64,000 nucleotides of DNA, from contig JACQFP010000007.1 of assembly GCA_016200005.1 (NCBI GenBank), forward strand, positions 1-64,000. The letters run 5' to 3'. Positions 44,696 through 52,879 of this stretch are shown here, piece by piece (the first letter of the stretch is position 1; each line of letters starts with the position of its first letter). Origin of the DNA: Verrucomicrobiota bacterium (GTDB lineage: Bacteria; Verrucomicrobiota; Verrucomicrobiia; Limisphaerales; PALSA-1396). A model generated the notes under the pieces. It had not been told where the DNA came from, ran no database searches, and was given only the letters and a program-made list of their open reading frames with translations. Position numbers and translations under genes: made by a program.

Positions 44696-44920
44696 TCACT
44701 CGCCCTTTTTCAGCATAAGATAGCGCCGGTCGCCTTCAGCAATTTCCACGACCGTCATGCGCGTTACAATGCGGTCCAAATTCCCCGCGATTTTCTCATG
44801 GTCTTCATCTAAAACTCTATCCGCAGACGGATTGTTAGCAGCCAGTTTGTAGAGCTTGTATGCTTCAGGCAAATCTCGCTGGACACCGTATCCGTTCTCA
44901 TAGCAGACGCCCAGGGAGAC
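44696..44920 (-). pseudogene. C-terminal fragment of a Sel1-repeat protein
   Basis: On the minus strand one frame, ending in a stop at 44696-44698, reads SLGVCYENGYGVQRDLPEAY, then KLYKLAANNPSADRVLDEDH and a short tail ending MLKKGE. This matches the end of a Sel1-like repeat (LGxxYxxGxGVxxDxxxAxxxYxxAA). There is no start codon; at about 44920 the frame meets the CAGAGGG-type repeat. It is therefore a 5'-truncated remnant. Confidence 0.55.
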
Positions 44921-44968
44921 AGCAGAAGCCAGCAGACAGAAGTCAGAGGGCAGAGGGCAGAGGTCTGG
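44921..44968. repeat. CAGAGG-type degenerate tandem repeat
   Basis: Units such as CAGAAGTCAGAGGGCAGAG, in tandem, form a short degenerate repeat. A similar one (CAGAGGTCGGAGGCCAGAGG) lies at 45969-46010. The repeat marks the broken end of the Sel1 fragment and provides the stop of the HNH remnant. Confidence 0.65.
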
Positions 44969-45487
44969 AATTGAATTGAGCCTCGTTACCTCGTCTCCTA
45001 CGGGGTTTCATCTGAGTTTCCGCCCGAAGCGCTGTCGATTCCCAGGCGATGCCGGGATTTTCCGGCGGTCTCTTCCCGAGTCGGGAAAACTCCCACCGCC
45101 CCTCGCACATCAAGCTGGCGCGGAGGCTGGTGAGAATTTCCGCGTTCATTTCGAGCAGCCAACACGTCGTGCGACCCACGGGAGTCAGGCCAATGATTTG
45201 TTCGCCCTCGAGGCGGAAGTGTTCCTCCCATCGGTCGCGGCGCGGATGGAACAGCCGGGTCAACTCACCCGTGTCGGGATCGAAGCTGGCAAGGTTCGGG
45301 CCTTTGTAGAGGTTACAGAAAATGCACGCCCAAGCCAGGTTGTCGGCGCATCCAATCCTCCGTGTTTCCGGGCAACAACGTGTTCGACGTGGAAGTCCTC
45401 CGGCTCCAAGGCGAAGTCCGGCAGGCGGCAGTATTCACCACGGGCGACCGCGCGTTGCCTCACCAATTCCCTGTGAGGGGCCGTCAT
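44943..45487 (-). pseudogene. Frameshifted HNH endonuclease gene
   Basis: Two frames together encode one HNH protein. The first (from 45487) begins MTAPHRELVRQRAVARGEYC and contains FHVEHVVARKHGGLDAP; it goes out of frame near 45343-45347. The second frame resumes as DNLAWACIFCNLYKGPNLAS, then LTRLFHPRRDRWEEHFRLEG and IIGLTPVGRTTCWLLEMN. Together they carry the HNH-type Cys-x2-Cys, His and Asn residues. Inserting one missing base near GCGCCGACAACC restores the frame. The C-terminus runs into a CAGAGG repeat. It could be an authentic decay or a sequencing error. Confidence 0.75.
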
Positions 45488-45771
45488 GCCGGGCTGGAGG
45501 GCTTGAGGTAAAGACGGGCCTTGGATTGCAGCAGCGCCAGCAGGCCGCGCAACTGGGCGTAGGTTTCGTATTCGGCGAATTCCTCGGTCGTGAGCAATCC
45601 TTCGTTCGCCTTTTCGGCGAGTTCCTGGCGTCGTTCGGGAGTCGGCCCGTTCAACTTCAACGCAAGGATGGAGCGCGCGCTGGCTTCATTCAAAGTGCTG
45701 CCGAGCCGCTCGGCCAATTCAGAAACCATTTTCTGCGATTGAACCCATTCTGGAAATACAGTCATTCCCAT
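45484..45771 (-). CDS. Small partner protein of the HNH endonuclease
   Basis: The 95-residue helical protein (MGMTVFPEWVQ, then LAERLGSTLNEASARSILAL, LTTEEFAEYETYAQLRGLLA, LLQSKARLYLK) overlaps the HNH start by 4 nt (ATGA). Small proteins of this kind, ending in LLQSKARLYLK, usually precede this type of HNH gene in many bacteria. It may regulate or bind the nuclease, or be an antitoxin-like partner. The gene is intact even though the nuclease gene is frameshifted. Confidence 0.7.
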   Translation of the reverse strand: MGMTVFPEWVQSQKMVSELAERLGSTLNEASARSILALKLNGPTPERRQELAEKANEGLLTTEEFAEYETYAQLRGLLALLQSKARLYLKPSSPA

Positions 45772-45968
45772 ACGCTCTTATTATGCCTGCTGACGGTCGA
45801 ATCACAAGCCCGAAACTGCTTGCTGCGATTTATGCGTCAGCGGTGGAGACAACCTTCTCACAAGCTGTGGCGCGTTCGGGCGTTGCAGCCGACCAACCGC
45901 CGCCTTTTGAGCTACCGCCGGTGCTCCTGTTGGTTTGAAAGTCAGAAAGGAGAAAGCGGAAACCGGTG

Positions 45969-46010
45969 GACAGAAGCCAGAGGTCGGAGGCCAGAGGTCA
46001 GAAGTCAGCC
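45969..46010. repeat. Second CAGAGG-type degenerate repeat
   Basis: Degenerate units related to CAGAGGTC/CAGAAGTC in tandem. It lies in the long gene-free stretch 45772-46291 that also holds the bipartite motif at 46112-46153. No coding potential was accepted there. Confidence 0.6.
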
Positions 46011-46111
46011 ATCGCATTTTCACCAAGGAAGGTCATCCGGAGCGGGTTGTGATTCCGGTTCGCGGTAATCGTCCGTTAAAGCTTGGACTGCTCCTTGCCA
46101 ATGTCCCGGGT

Positions 46112-46153
46112 CTTGCAAAATGCACGCTTCACTCCCGCAATTTGCACGATTTT
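46112..46153 (+). promoter_or_regulatory. Bipartite motif upstream of the first giant secreted gene
   Basis: CTTGCAAAATGCA (46112-46124) is followed after 12 nt by GCAATTTGCACGATTTT (46137-46153), 138 nt before the start of the gene. The same two blocks with the same 12-nt spacing occur at 52694-52735 upstream of the third gene. The two half-motifs are inverted relative to each other (TTGCAAAATGCA and GCAATTTGCA), as expected for a pair of regulator sites. Confidence 0.6.
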
Positions 46154-46291
46154 ACCGTTTCAATTTTTCCTTCCTCAGCGCACGAAAACTCGGAAGTTGT
46201 TGATTACAAGAGTGAAGTTAATGCGGGCCTCTCGGTGGCATGGCAACAGCTAAACATATTTTAGACAGCCAAACATCAAATAAGAGCCAGT

Positions 46292-49200
46292 ATGAAAACA
46301 ATGCCCTTCAATTCAGTGGAGAATTCCATGCGCGCCAATATTTCTTGTCGTTCTCGTCAAATGTTCGCGGGAGTCACCGTCTGCACCCTGCTCGGCCTCG
46401 CCTCCACCGTCCGAAGCCAGACGGAAGTCATCGAAGATTTTAATAATGCGATTGCGCCTGCTCCTGGCTGGGGAAACTACGATCCGGGTGCCGGACTGGG
46501 CCAGCCCTACACCCGAACCAAAGTCGCCGATGGCTCCGGTTCCGTCAACGGCTTTGCCTACCGGCAATTTGCTCCGGGTACCCAATGCGCGAACATCATT
46601 ACACGTGGTGGTATCTATCGACCGGAAACGTACTCGACCTTTTTTGAATCGGTGGAATTGAATAATTTCGACGCGGGAATGGATGCTGCCGACTTTCTAT
46701 TTGGCGCTCGCATTGGCAATGCCGTCTCAGCCCCCGGACAATTGACGGGTTATGTAACGGTGTATGCGCCGGGCACCTTGCGCGCCCGGCAGGGGCTGCT
46801 CGCCAATATTGAATTTGTCGCGGAAATAACGTCCGGCTTCATGGATCTTTACCGTGGCGGGGCTGCACCGATGGCGCAGATTCCGCCGGGACGCAAGACG
46901 CGGCTGGTTTACTCCGGGTCGGGCGACACGATGAAAGCTGAACTCTACGACGTGACCGATTTGTTGGAGCCGCTGGTGCGCATTAATTTCCAGGACTCTT
47001 CCGGAAACGCCAGCAGCCACACCACCGGCTCCGATCTGTTGGGATTCCTCAATCTCGAATTCGAGGAGCGGAGCGATTGGACGGTTGACAACTTCCACGC
47101 CACTGGCAACCCGAACACCTACGTCGGCTTTCCCGGTCAGGCGCAGGTCGTGAATCTCAAGCCCGCGCCCCAGACCTTGTTCTATCAACCCCCGGGCACT
47201 GGCAGCAATATCACCTTCACGATCACCACCTTCAGCGCCAATACGACGATCGACACCAACCAATTGAAGCTGTTCCTCAACGAGGTGGACGTGAGCGGCA
47301 GCGGGTTTGGTGTCACGGAAGTCCGGACGCCGATCGTTGGCACCCCCAACACCAACTTCACTGTGGTTTGGAAGGGCAGCCTTTCCAGCAACACGGTTTA
47401 TCATGGTCAAATCCGGGTGCTGGACAACTCCGGCAAAGGGACGACCAACAATTTTTATTTTGACACGTTTACCTTCTTTAACCCCACCAACCCCGCCAAC
47501 CCTTCGGGCTTCGTCCTCATCGAGGCGGAGGATTACAATTATGGTAGCGGACAGAAACAAGATTATCCGCTGGTATCCGGGACTGATGATACCACGACGA
47601 CATTTGATCCTATTTTTGATGCTTCATGTGTGTGTACTCCTGCCCCCACAGATGTACTGGGACCGCAGGTTAACGGTGGAGGGGTCGGTTATTTCGACCA
47701 GCAAGGGACACTTGACGTTGATTATCATGATGCCCGCGGGACGTCCCTCAACAGCCGCGAGCGGAATCAGTATCGCACCCTGGATTCGGTTGGAACTACG
47801 CAAGGGACCAAAGGCGGCGGATTTGATACGCCCCGGTCCTATCGTTCCAACTTGGTCAATCAGTCCAGCGGAACCTCCTACGTGCCGGATTACGTCGTGT
47901 CCGACATTCAACCGGGCGATTGGATGAACTACACCCGCACTTTTCCCGCTGGCAATTACTTGGTGTACCTCCGCGCTTCCAGCCAGGGCCGTCAAGATGT
48001 CCGGCTGGATGAGGTGACGAGCGGTGAGACGACGACCAGCCAAACCACTGCGCTGCGCGGACAATTTCTGGTGCCCAATTCCGGTGGCGCGACGCGCTTC
48101 CGTTATGTGCCGCTGACGGATGAGGCGGGCAACCCGCAGGTCTTGAATCTCAGCGGTCTCAAAACCCTGCGTTTGACGGCGAACCAAGTCCGGACCGGCG
48201 TGACCCCGACGGATGACCCGGTCAGCGACCTGCAACTCAACTGGATTCTCTTTGTGCCGACGAATGGTGCGGCGTCCTCGCAGCCCTACATTGCCTCGGC
48301 GGTGCCGTCCGCCAACTCGGACAACAGCGGGCCGACCCCCAACGTGAACGTGGTCATTCTCGATCGCGCGACTTCGGTCAACACGAACAGCATTGTATTG
48401 AGGTTGGATGGAGTGAATGTGACAAGTTTAGCTACGATCACCGGCACGACCACGGAAGGCGCGGGCGCCACGATCAGTTATTCGCCCTCGGGCTTCATGC
48501 TCCCAGGCTCAGTCCATACCTTGGGCGTCGTATTTAGCGACGGATCGACCACGCAATCAAACCAATGGAACTTCACGATCGAGCCGAATACGGCGTTGCT
48601 GACGCCGAGCGACGCGGTGGGGGGATCGCCGGATACGAACTTTTTCCTTCTCGTCAACAAAGCGCAAAATGGTTCTGATCCAACCGCGTGCCCGGTTCAA
48701 GGGCCCTTCGACAACTTGATACCTCGGGCGGAGCAGCAGTTGGCCGGGCAACTCATTAATTCCGACGCCGCGTCGCCGTATGCTAATGAAGCGGCTGGGA
48801 CCAATGGCGGCTTTTACACCGAGCCGGAGTCAATCAATTTTCAACAATGTGGCGTAGATGATGCGTCTAAGTTATTCCATTCGGGTATCAAACCTTATCC
48901 TGGAATCCCTCTCGCGGACACCAACAACGGCACCTACGAATGCGGCGTGAGTGGGGATCCAGACCACTTCGCGATTGCCGCCACGATTAAACTGCAGTTG
49001 GCTGCTGGCGCCTATCGGATGGGAGTGAACGCCGATGACCACTTCAAGGTTACTGCCGGTGGGGCCGGTGGCACCAATGTTTTTCTCGCGCAAAGCATCA
49101 ATTCTCTCCCCGGAACAAGGGGTGATGGCCAATTCGAGTTCGTGGTGCAATCCAGCGGCGTTTACAACTTCCGCCTGGTTCAAGAGGAAGGCGGCGGGGG

Positions 49201-49468
49201 TGCCTTCGTCGAATGGTATTGGGTCAATCAATCCACCGGCGTCAGGACGTTGGTGACGCCGCCGCCACCTATTCAGCTCTTGTCGGCAGCGACCGTCAAC
49301 GGCACTTACAATGTCGAAGGCGCAGCGGCGATCGACACGGGAACGAAGACCGTGTCGGTGACGAAACCCGCCGACACAACCCGCTTCTATAAATTGAGCG
49401 CGGCGTCGGCGTTGAACATCACGAACATCACTTTGTCGGGCGGCAACGTTGTGCTGAAATATCAATAA
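46292..49468 (+). CDS. Giant secreted multidomain protein, first of three paralogues
   Basis: The 1058-residue protein has a signal peptide (GVTVCTLLGLASTVRSQT). An N-terminal lectin-like domain follows (EDFNNAIAPAPGWGNYDPG, RKTRLVYSGSGDTMKAELYD), then an Ig-like domain (LKLFLNEVDVSGSGFGV). Next is a CBM6-like region (LIEAEDYNYGSGQKQDYPLV, WMNYTRTFPAGNYLVYLRAS), another Ig-like domain (IVLRLDGVNVTSLATITGTT) and a C-terminal PA14-like domain (FAIAATIKLQLAAGAYRMGV, YNFRLVQEEGGGGAFVEWYW). The domains suggest carbohydrate or surface binding. No catalytic residues are recognised. It is followed by a strong terminator. Confidence 0.78.
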   Translation: MKTMPFNSVENSMRANISCRSRQMFAGVTVCTLLGLASTVRSQTEVIEDFNNAIAPAPGWGNYDPGAGLGQPYTRTKVADGSGSVNGFAYRQFAPGTQCANIITRGGIYRPETYSTFFESVELNNFDAGMDAADFLFGARIGNAVSAPGQLTGYVTVYAPGTLRARQGLLANIEFVAEITSGFMDLYRGGAAPMAQIPPGRKTRLVYSGSGDTMKAELYDVTDLLEPLVRINFQDSSGNASSHTTGSDLLGFLNLEFEERSDWTVDNFHATGNPNTYVGFPGQAQVVNLKPAPQTLFYQPPGTGSNITFTITTFSANTTIDTNQLKLFLNEVDVSGSGFGVTEVRTPIVGTPNTNFTVVWKGSLSSNTVYHGQIRVLDNSGKGTTNNFYFDTFTFFNPTNPANPSGFVLIEAEDYNYGSGQKQDYPLVSGTDDTTTTFDPIFDASCVCTPAPTDVLGPQVNGGGVGYFDQQGTLDVDYHDARGTSLNSRERNQYRTLDSVGTTQGTKGGGFDTPRSYRSNLVNQSSGTSYVPDYVVSDIQPGDWMNYTRTFPAGNYLVYLRASSQGRQDVRLDEVTSGETTTSQTTALRGQFLVPNSGGATRFRYVPLTDEAGNPQVLNLSGLKTLRLTANQVRTGVTPTDDPVSDLQLNWILFVPTNGAASSQPYIASAVPSANSDNSGPTPNVNVVILDRATSVNTNSIVLRLDGVNVTSLATITGTTTEGAGATISYSPSGFMLPGSVHTLGVVFSDGSTTQSNQWNFTIEPNTALLTPSDAVGGSPDTNFFLLVNKAQNGSDPTACPVQGPFDNLIPRAEQQLAGQLINSDAASPYANEAAGTNGGFYTEPESINFQQCGVDDASKLFHSGIKPYPGIPLADTNNGTYECGVSGDPDHFAIAATIKLQLAAGAYRMGVNADDHFKVTAGGAGGTNVFLAQSINSLPGTRGDGQFEFVVQSSGVYNFRLVQEEGGGGAFVEWYWVNQSTGVRTLVTPPPPIQLLSAATVNGTYNVEGAAAIDTGTKTVSVTKPADTTRFYKLSAASALNITNITLSGGNVVLKYQ

Positions 49469-49545
49469 CTGACGTTCCGTCCGGCGTTGCGCGGTTGGGT
49501 AGAGCCGCGCGACTGGGGGTGGCAATGCACAGCACGCATTCCACT

Positions 49546-49586
49546 GCGGGAGGCCACATTCTGGGTTGTGGTCTCCCGCTTTTTTA
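49546..49586 (+). terminator. Strong intrinsic terminator after the first giant gene
   Basis: GCGGGAG-g-CCAC (49546-49557) pairs with GTGG-t-CTCCCGC (49568-49579) in a 12-bp stem with one G-T pair and a 10-nt loop, followed by TTTTTTATTTT. It is about 80 nt after the stop. The rest of the gap up to 49792 shows no clear features. Confidence 0.88.
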
Positions 49587-49792
49587 TTTTGAAACGGTGC
49601 CGCGCTGGCGGGCGTGAGGTCGCATGGCGCGTCGCCGGATGAACCCGGACGGAGTCGGAGCCAGCAGCCGTGAGCGACGGTAATGATCGAACGACATTCT
49701 TTTTGCTTTGACTGTTCTTCGGTTTAGAATGTCGGCGTTACGCGGTCGAAAGCGCCTTGGGTTATGTGTGAATTTTTGCCTTTCCGCAACAG

Positions 49793-52585
49793 ATGAGGTC
49801 TTGGATTCCACCATCATCAACTTTGGGTGTCCGCGCGCCGCTCGGCTTGCGAAAAGTCATTCATTGTGGGTGGGTCCTCTCCGTGATGCTCCTCTTGCAC
49901 ACGGCCGACGGCCATACCGTGTTCTTGGATGATTTTGACGATGGTACGGATCGCGCCCCACTGCTGAATTGGAATCACTATGCGCCGCTGAACAACGCCC
50001 CCTTCAATGCGGAGGCGAGCTGGACATTTCCCGAAGAGGACGGCGGCAAAGCTTATCGGATATTCGGCGGAGCGCCTCAAAACAATTCCGGCGGACCAGT
50101 ACGCATCGGCAGTTTTCCCGCCGCTCCAGCCAGCCGTGATTTTTTCATTGGTGTGGACCTGGTGAAATGGGACGACAAATTGGTCAATAACGTTGGCTTC
50201 ATGATTGCCCGCGCCGCGCTTTCTCCCTCGGGACGGGCTTCGGGCTACCTGGTTGGTTACATCAGCGACGCGGAAGGCTTTTCCGATCATGCGGGGCAAT
50301 CGGCCTTCATGCTGGTGGCTTTCCAAAGTGACATCAATGTGTCGGCGCCGGATCGCTACACTGGCGGCACGGCGTTTTTATCCCGCCTCAATCCGATGCG
50401 AAAATATCGCATGGTCTTCAGCGGGGCCGGCCCCAACCTGCGTGCCGCTCTTTATGACCGGACGGATTTGTTGGAGCCGGTGGTGAAAATCGCCGCCGTC
50501 CATTCAATGACCACGAACGGCAACTACGGCATCGGCGCCTTGAACCTGGATGAGGACAAGCCCGCCGATTTTACCTTTGATAATTATCTCGCGGCAGCCA
50601 ATCCCGCCATGCCCGTTGGCTTTCCCGGCACCCCGCAGGTTGTTGACTTGGTGCCTGCTCCTCAAACGCTCTTTTATCCCATTTCACAATCCAACCCGAT
50701 CACCTTCGCGCTGCGAACCTTCAACACCAACCAGGTCGCCACCAACTCGGTCAAATTATTCCTCAACCACGCCGATGTTTCCGGGCAATTGGTTTTGGCT
50801 GATCTGTCCACAGCTACGGAACCAAAGTCCCATTGGGGAGTTCGTTACACTGGCAAGTTGAGCGCCAATACAATTTATAATGGACAAATCATTGTTCTGG
50901 ATACGGCGGGGAAAGGTACCACCAACAAATGGATTTTCGACACCTTCCCGACCAACGGCACCTTGACCATCGAAGCGGAAGATTACAATTTCACCAACGG
51001 CCTGTTCATGGACAATCCGCCGGTCTCCGGTTTCATGGCCGACGGTGAGAGTCAGGTCAATGGCCACGGCGTGGGCTACCTCGATCTTGCCGGCACGCGC
51101 GGCGTTGACTACTTCGATCACAACGGCCGTCTCGATACCGACGCCAAACCCAACGCCAACCTCAATCAATATCGTCTCTACGACGGAGTGGAAACATTGC
51201 AGGACGTCCGCTCCGTTCGTGATACGCCGCGCCAAAAGCATCTCCAGACGGGCGTACCCGACTTTGAAGTCTCGAACACTCGGGCCGGCGAATGGCTGAA
51301 CTACACCCGCACTTTCCCCAGCAACATTTGGGATGTTTATTTGCGCGCATCGGCCCAGGCCCGACAGGACGTGCGCCTCGATGAAATCACCAGCGGCAGT
51401 AAAACCACCAACCAGATGAAAGCTCCGCTCGGCACTTTCCTGGTACCCAATACCGGCAGCTCAACGCGCTATCGCTACGTGCCGCTCACCGACGCCGTCG
51501 GCAATCCGCGACCGGTTGATCTTGCCGGCGTGCTAACGTTGCGCTTGACCGAGTTGGCCGCCAACAACGATCTGCAGCTTAACTACCTGTTGTTTGTTCC
51601 GCGAAGCAAGGCGGCCGTCCTTTCCCGGCCTTTGATCGCCGTGGCCTTGCCGGCGCCCGACGCCGTCAAAGTGGACCCGCAGCCGACTGTGCAGATCGCC
51701 ATTCTTGATCGTGGTTCAAATATAATTCCCGCCAGCGTCAAATTGCGATTCGACAACAGCGACGTGACCAGAGCCGCCGTCATCACGCGAACGACGACCG
51801 AAAGCCCTGATCTCACCATCCGCTATGAGCCGCCTGAATTCCTTCAGCCGAAATCAAAACATACGATCAGTTTGAGTTTCGACGACGACGCCCGGCCTGC
51901 GCACGTCCAATCCAACCAATGGAGCTTCACCGTCGCCGACATTCTCGTCATTCCTCCCGGTTTTGCGCTGAAGACTCAACCCGATACGGCCTTCACGATC
52001 CAGGTCCACAAAGCTGCGAACCTGGCACCACCCAATGATTTTCCCAACTCTTCCCTGCGCGGCGAGCGACAACTGGCGAACCAGATCATCGAGGCCAAGA
52101 CCGGCAAACCTTACGTCAACGAAGTTGCCAACCGGCCGGGCAACGTCGGCCTTTACACCGAAACCAACGCCATCAATTACGAACAAAACGGCCTCGCCAC
52201 AGGATTTTTCCCGGGCGACAAGCGATATCCCGGCATTACGACAACCGATCCGGATCACTTCGCCATGGCGGCGACGATTAAATTACCGCTGGCTGCGGGC
52301 GTGTATCGCATGGGCGTCAACAGCGACGACGGATTCAAAGTGTCCACCGGAGCGTCCGCCTCCTCGGCTACGAATCTCGTCCTGGGTAACTCGGACCAGA
52401 GCCAGGTGCCAGGCAGGAGAAACGACGGCCAGTTTGATTTTATTGTGGCGACCAACGGAGTTTACGCATTTCGGCTGCTGCAATATGAAGGCAGCGGCGG
52501 CGCCCATGTGGAATGGTATTGGGTCAACCGAACCACCGGGCAGCGCGAACTGATCAGGCCTGTCCGCGAAGAACGTCGTCCCTGA
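49793..52585 (+). CDS. Giant secreted multidomain protein, second of three paralogues
   Basis: The 930-residue paralogue shares the architecture of its neighbours: a hydrophobic export segment (VIHCGWVLSVMLLLHTADG), a lectin-like domain (LDDFDDGTDRAPLLNWNHYA, YRMVFSGAGPNLRAALYDRT), Ig-like (NSVKLFLNHADVSGQLVLAD), CBM6-like (LTIEAEDYNFTNGLFMDNPP, WLNYTRTFPSNIWDVYLRAS), a second Ig-like (KLRFDNSDVTRAAVITRTT), and a PA14-like C-terminus (FAMAATIKLPLAAGVYRMGV, HVEWYWVNRTTGQRELI). The signal peptide is atypical and the start could be later. Unlike the other two genes it has no bipartite upstream motif. Confidence 0.77.
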   Translation: MRSWIPPSSTLGVRAPLGLRKVIHCGWVLSVMLLLHTADGHTVFLDDFDDGTDRAPLLNWNHYAPLNNAPFNAEASWTFPEEDGGKAYRIFGGAPQNNSGGPVRIGSFPAAPASRDFFIGVDLVKWDDKLVNNVGFMIARAALSPSGRASGYLVGYISDAEGFSDHAGQSAFMLVAFQSDINVSAPDRYTGGTAFLSRLNPMRKYRMVFSGAGPNLRAALYDRTDLLEPVVKIAAVHSMTTNGNYGIGALNLDEDKPADFTFDNYLAAANPAMPVGFPGTPQVVDLVPAPQTLFYPISQSNPITFALRTFNTNQVATNSVKLFLNHADVSGQLVLADLSTATEPKSHWGVRYTGKLSANTIYNGQIIVLDTAGKGTTNKWIFDTFPTNGTLTIEAEDYNFTNGLFMDNPPVSGFMADGESQVNGHGVGYLDLAGTRGVDYFDHNGRLDTDAKPNANLNQYRLYDGVETLQDVRSVRDTPRQKHLQTGVPDFEVSNTRAGEWLNYTRTFPSNIWDVYLRASAQARQDVRLDEITSGSKTTNQMKAPLGTFLVPNTGSSTRYRYVPLTDAVGNPRPVDLAGVLTLRLTELAANNDLQLNYLLFVPRSKAAVLSRPLIAVALPAPDAVKVDPQPTVQIAILDRGSNIIPASVKLRFDNSDVTRAAVITRTTTESPDLTIRYEPPEFLQPKSKHTISLSFDDDARPAHVQSNQWSFTVADILVIPPGFALKTQPDTAFTIQVHKAANLAPPNDFPNSSLRGERQLANQIIEAKTGKPYVNEVANRPGNVGLYTETNAINYEQNGLATGFFPGDKRYPGITTTDPDHFAMAATIKLPLAAGVYRMGVNSDDGFKVSTGASASSATNLVLGNSDQSQVPGRRNDGQFDFIVATNGVYAFRLLQYEGSGGAHVEWYWVNRTTGQRELIRPVREERRP

Positions 52586-52693
52586 TCACCACTGATCAGA
52601 TCTGCTGGCGATAAAGTTACCATTTCATTTGGGAATCATGATTAACGCATCGCGGTTCCTGCGCGTCGCAGCTTGCCGGAGGAGGGACGCCGC

Positions 52694-52735
52694 CTTGCAA
52701 AATGCAATCCCCCACCATGCAATTTGCACGGTTTT
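52694..52735 (+). promoter_or_regulatory. Bipartite motif upstream of the third giant secreted gene
   Basis: CTTGCAAAATGCA (52694-52706) and GCAATTTGCACGGTTTT (52719-52735) are separated by 12 nt, identical in spacing to the first gene's motif and differing at only one base in the second block. The distance to the ATG is about 144 nt. Confidence 0.6.
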
Positions 52736-52879
52736 CTGGTCGCGATTCTTCCGTCATCAACATCTTTCAATGCCAAGACCATTGATTCATAGGCATTAGA
52801 GTAGAAACGCAAAGTCGTGGCACGGCAGCCGCTATTGCTTCGGTGAACAGTTACCTTGATCGAAAGCTAAAATTTCAAA

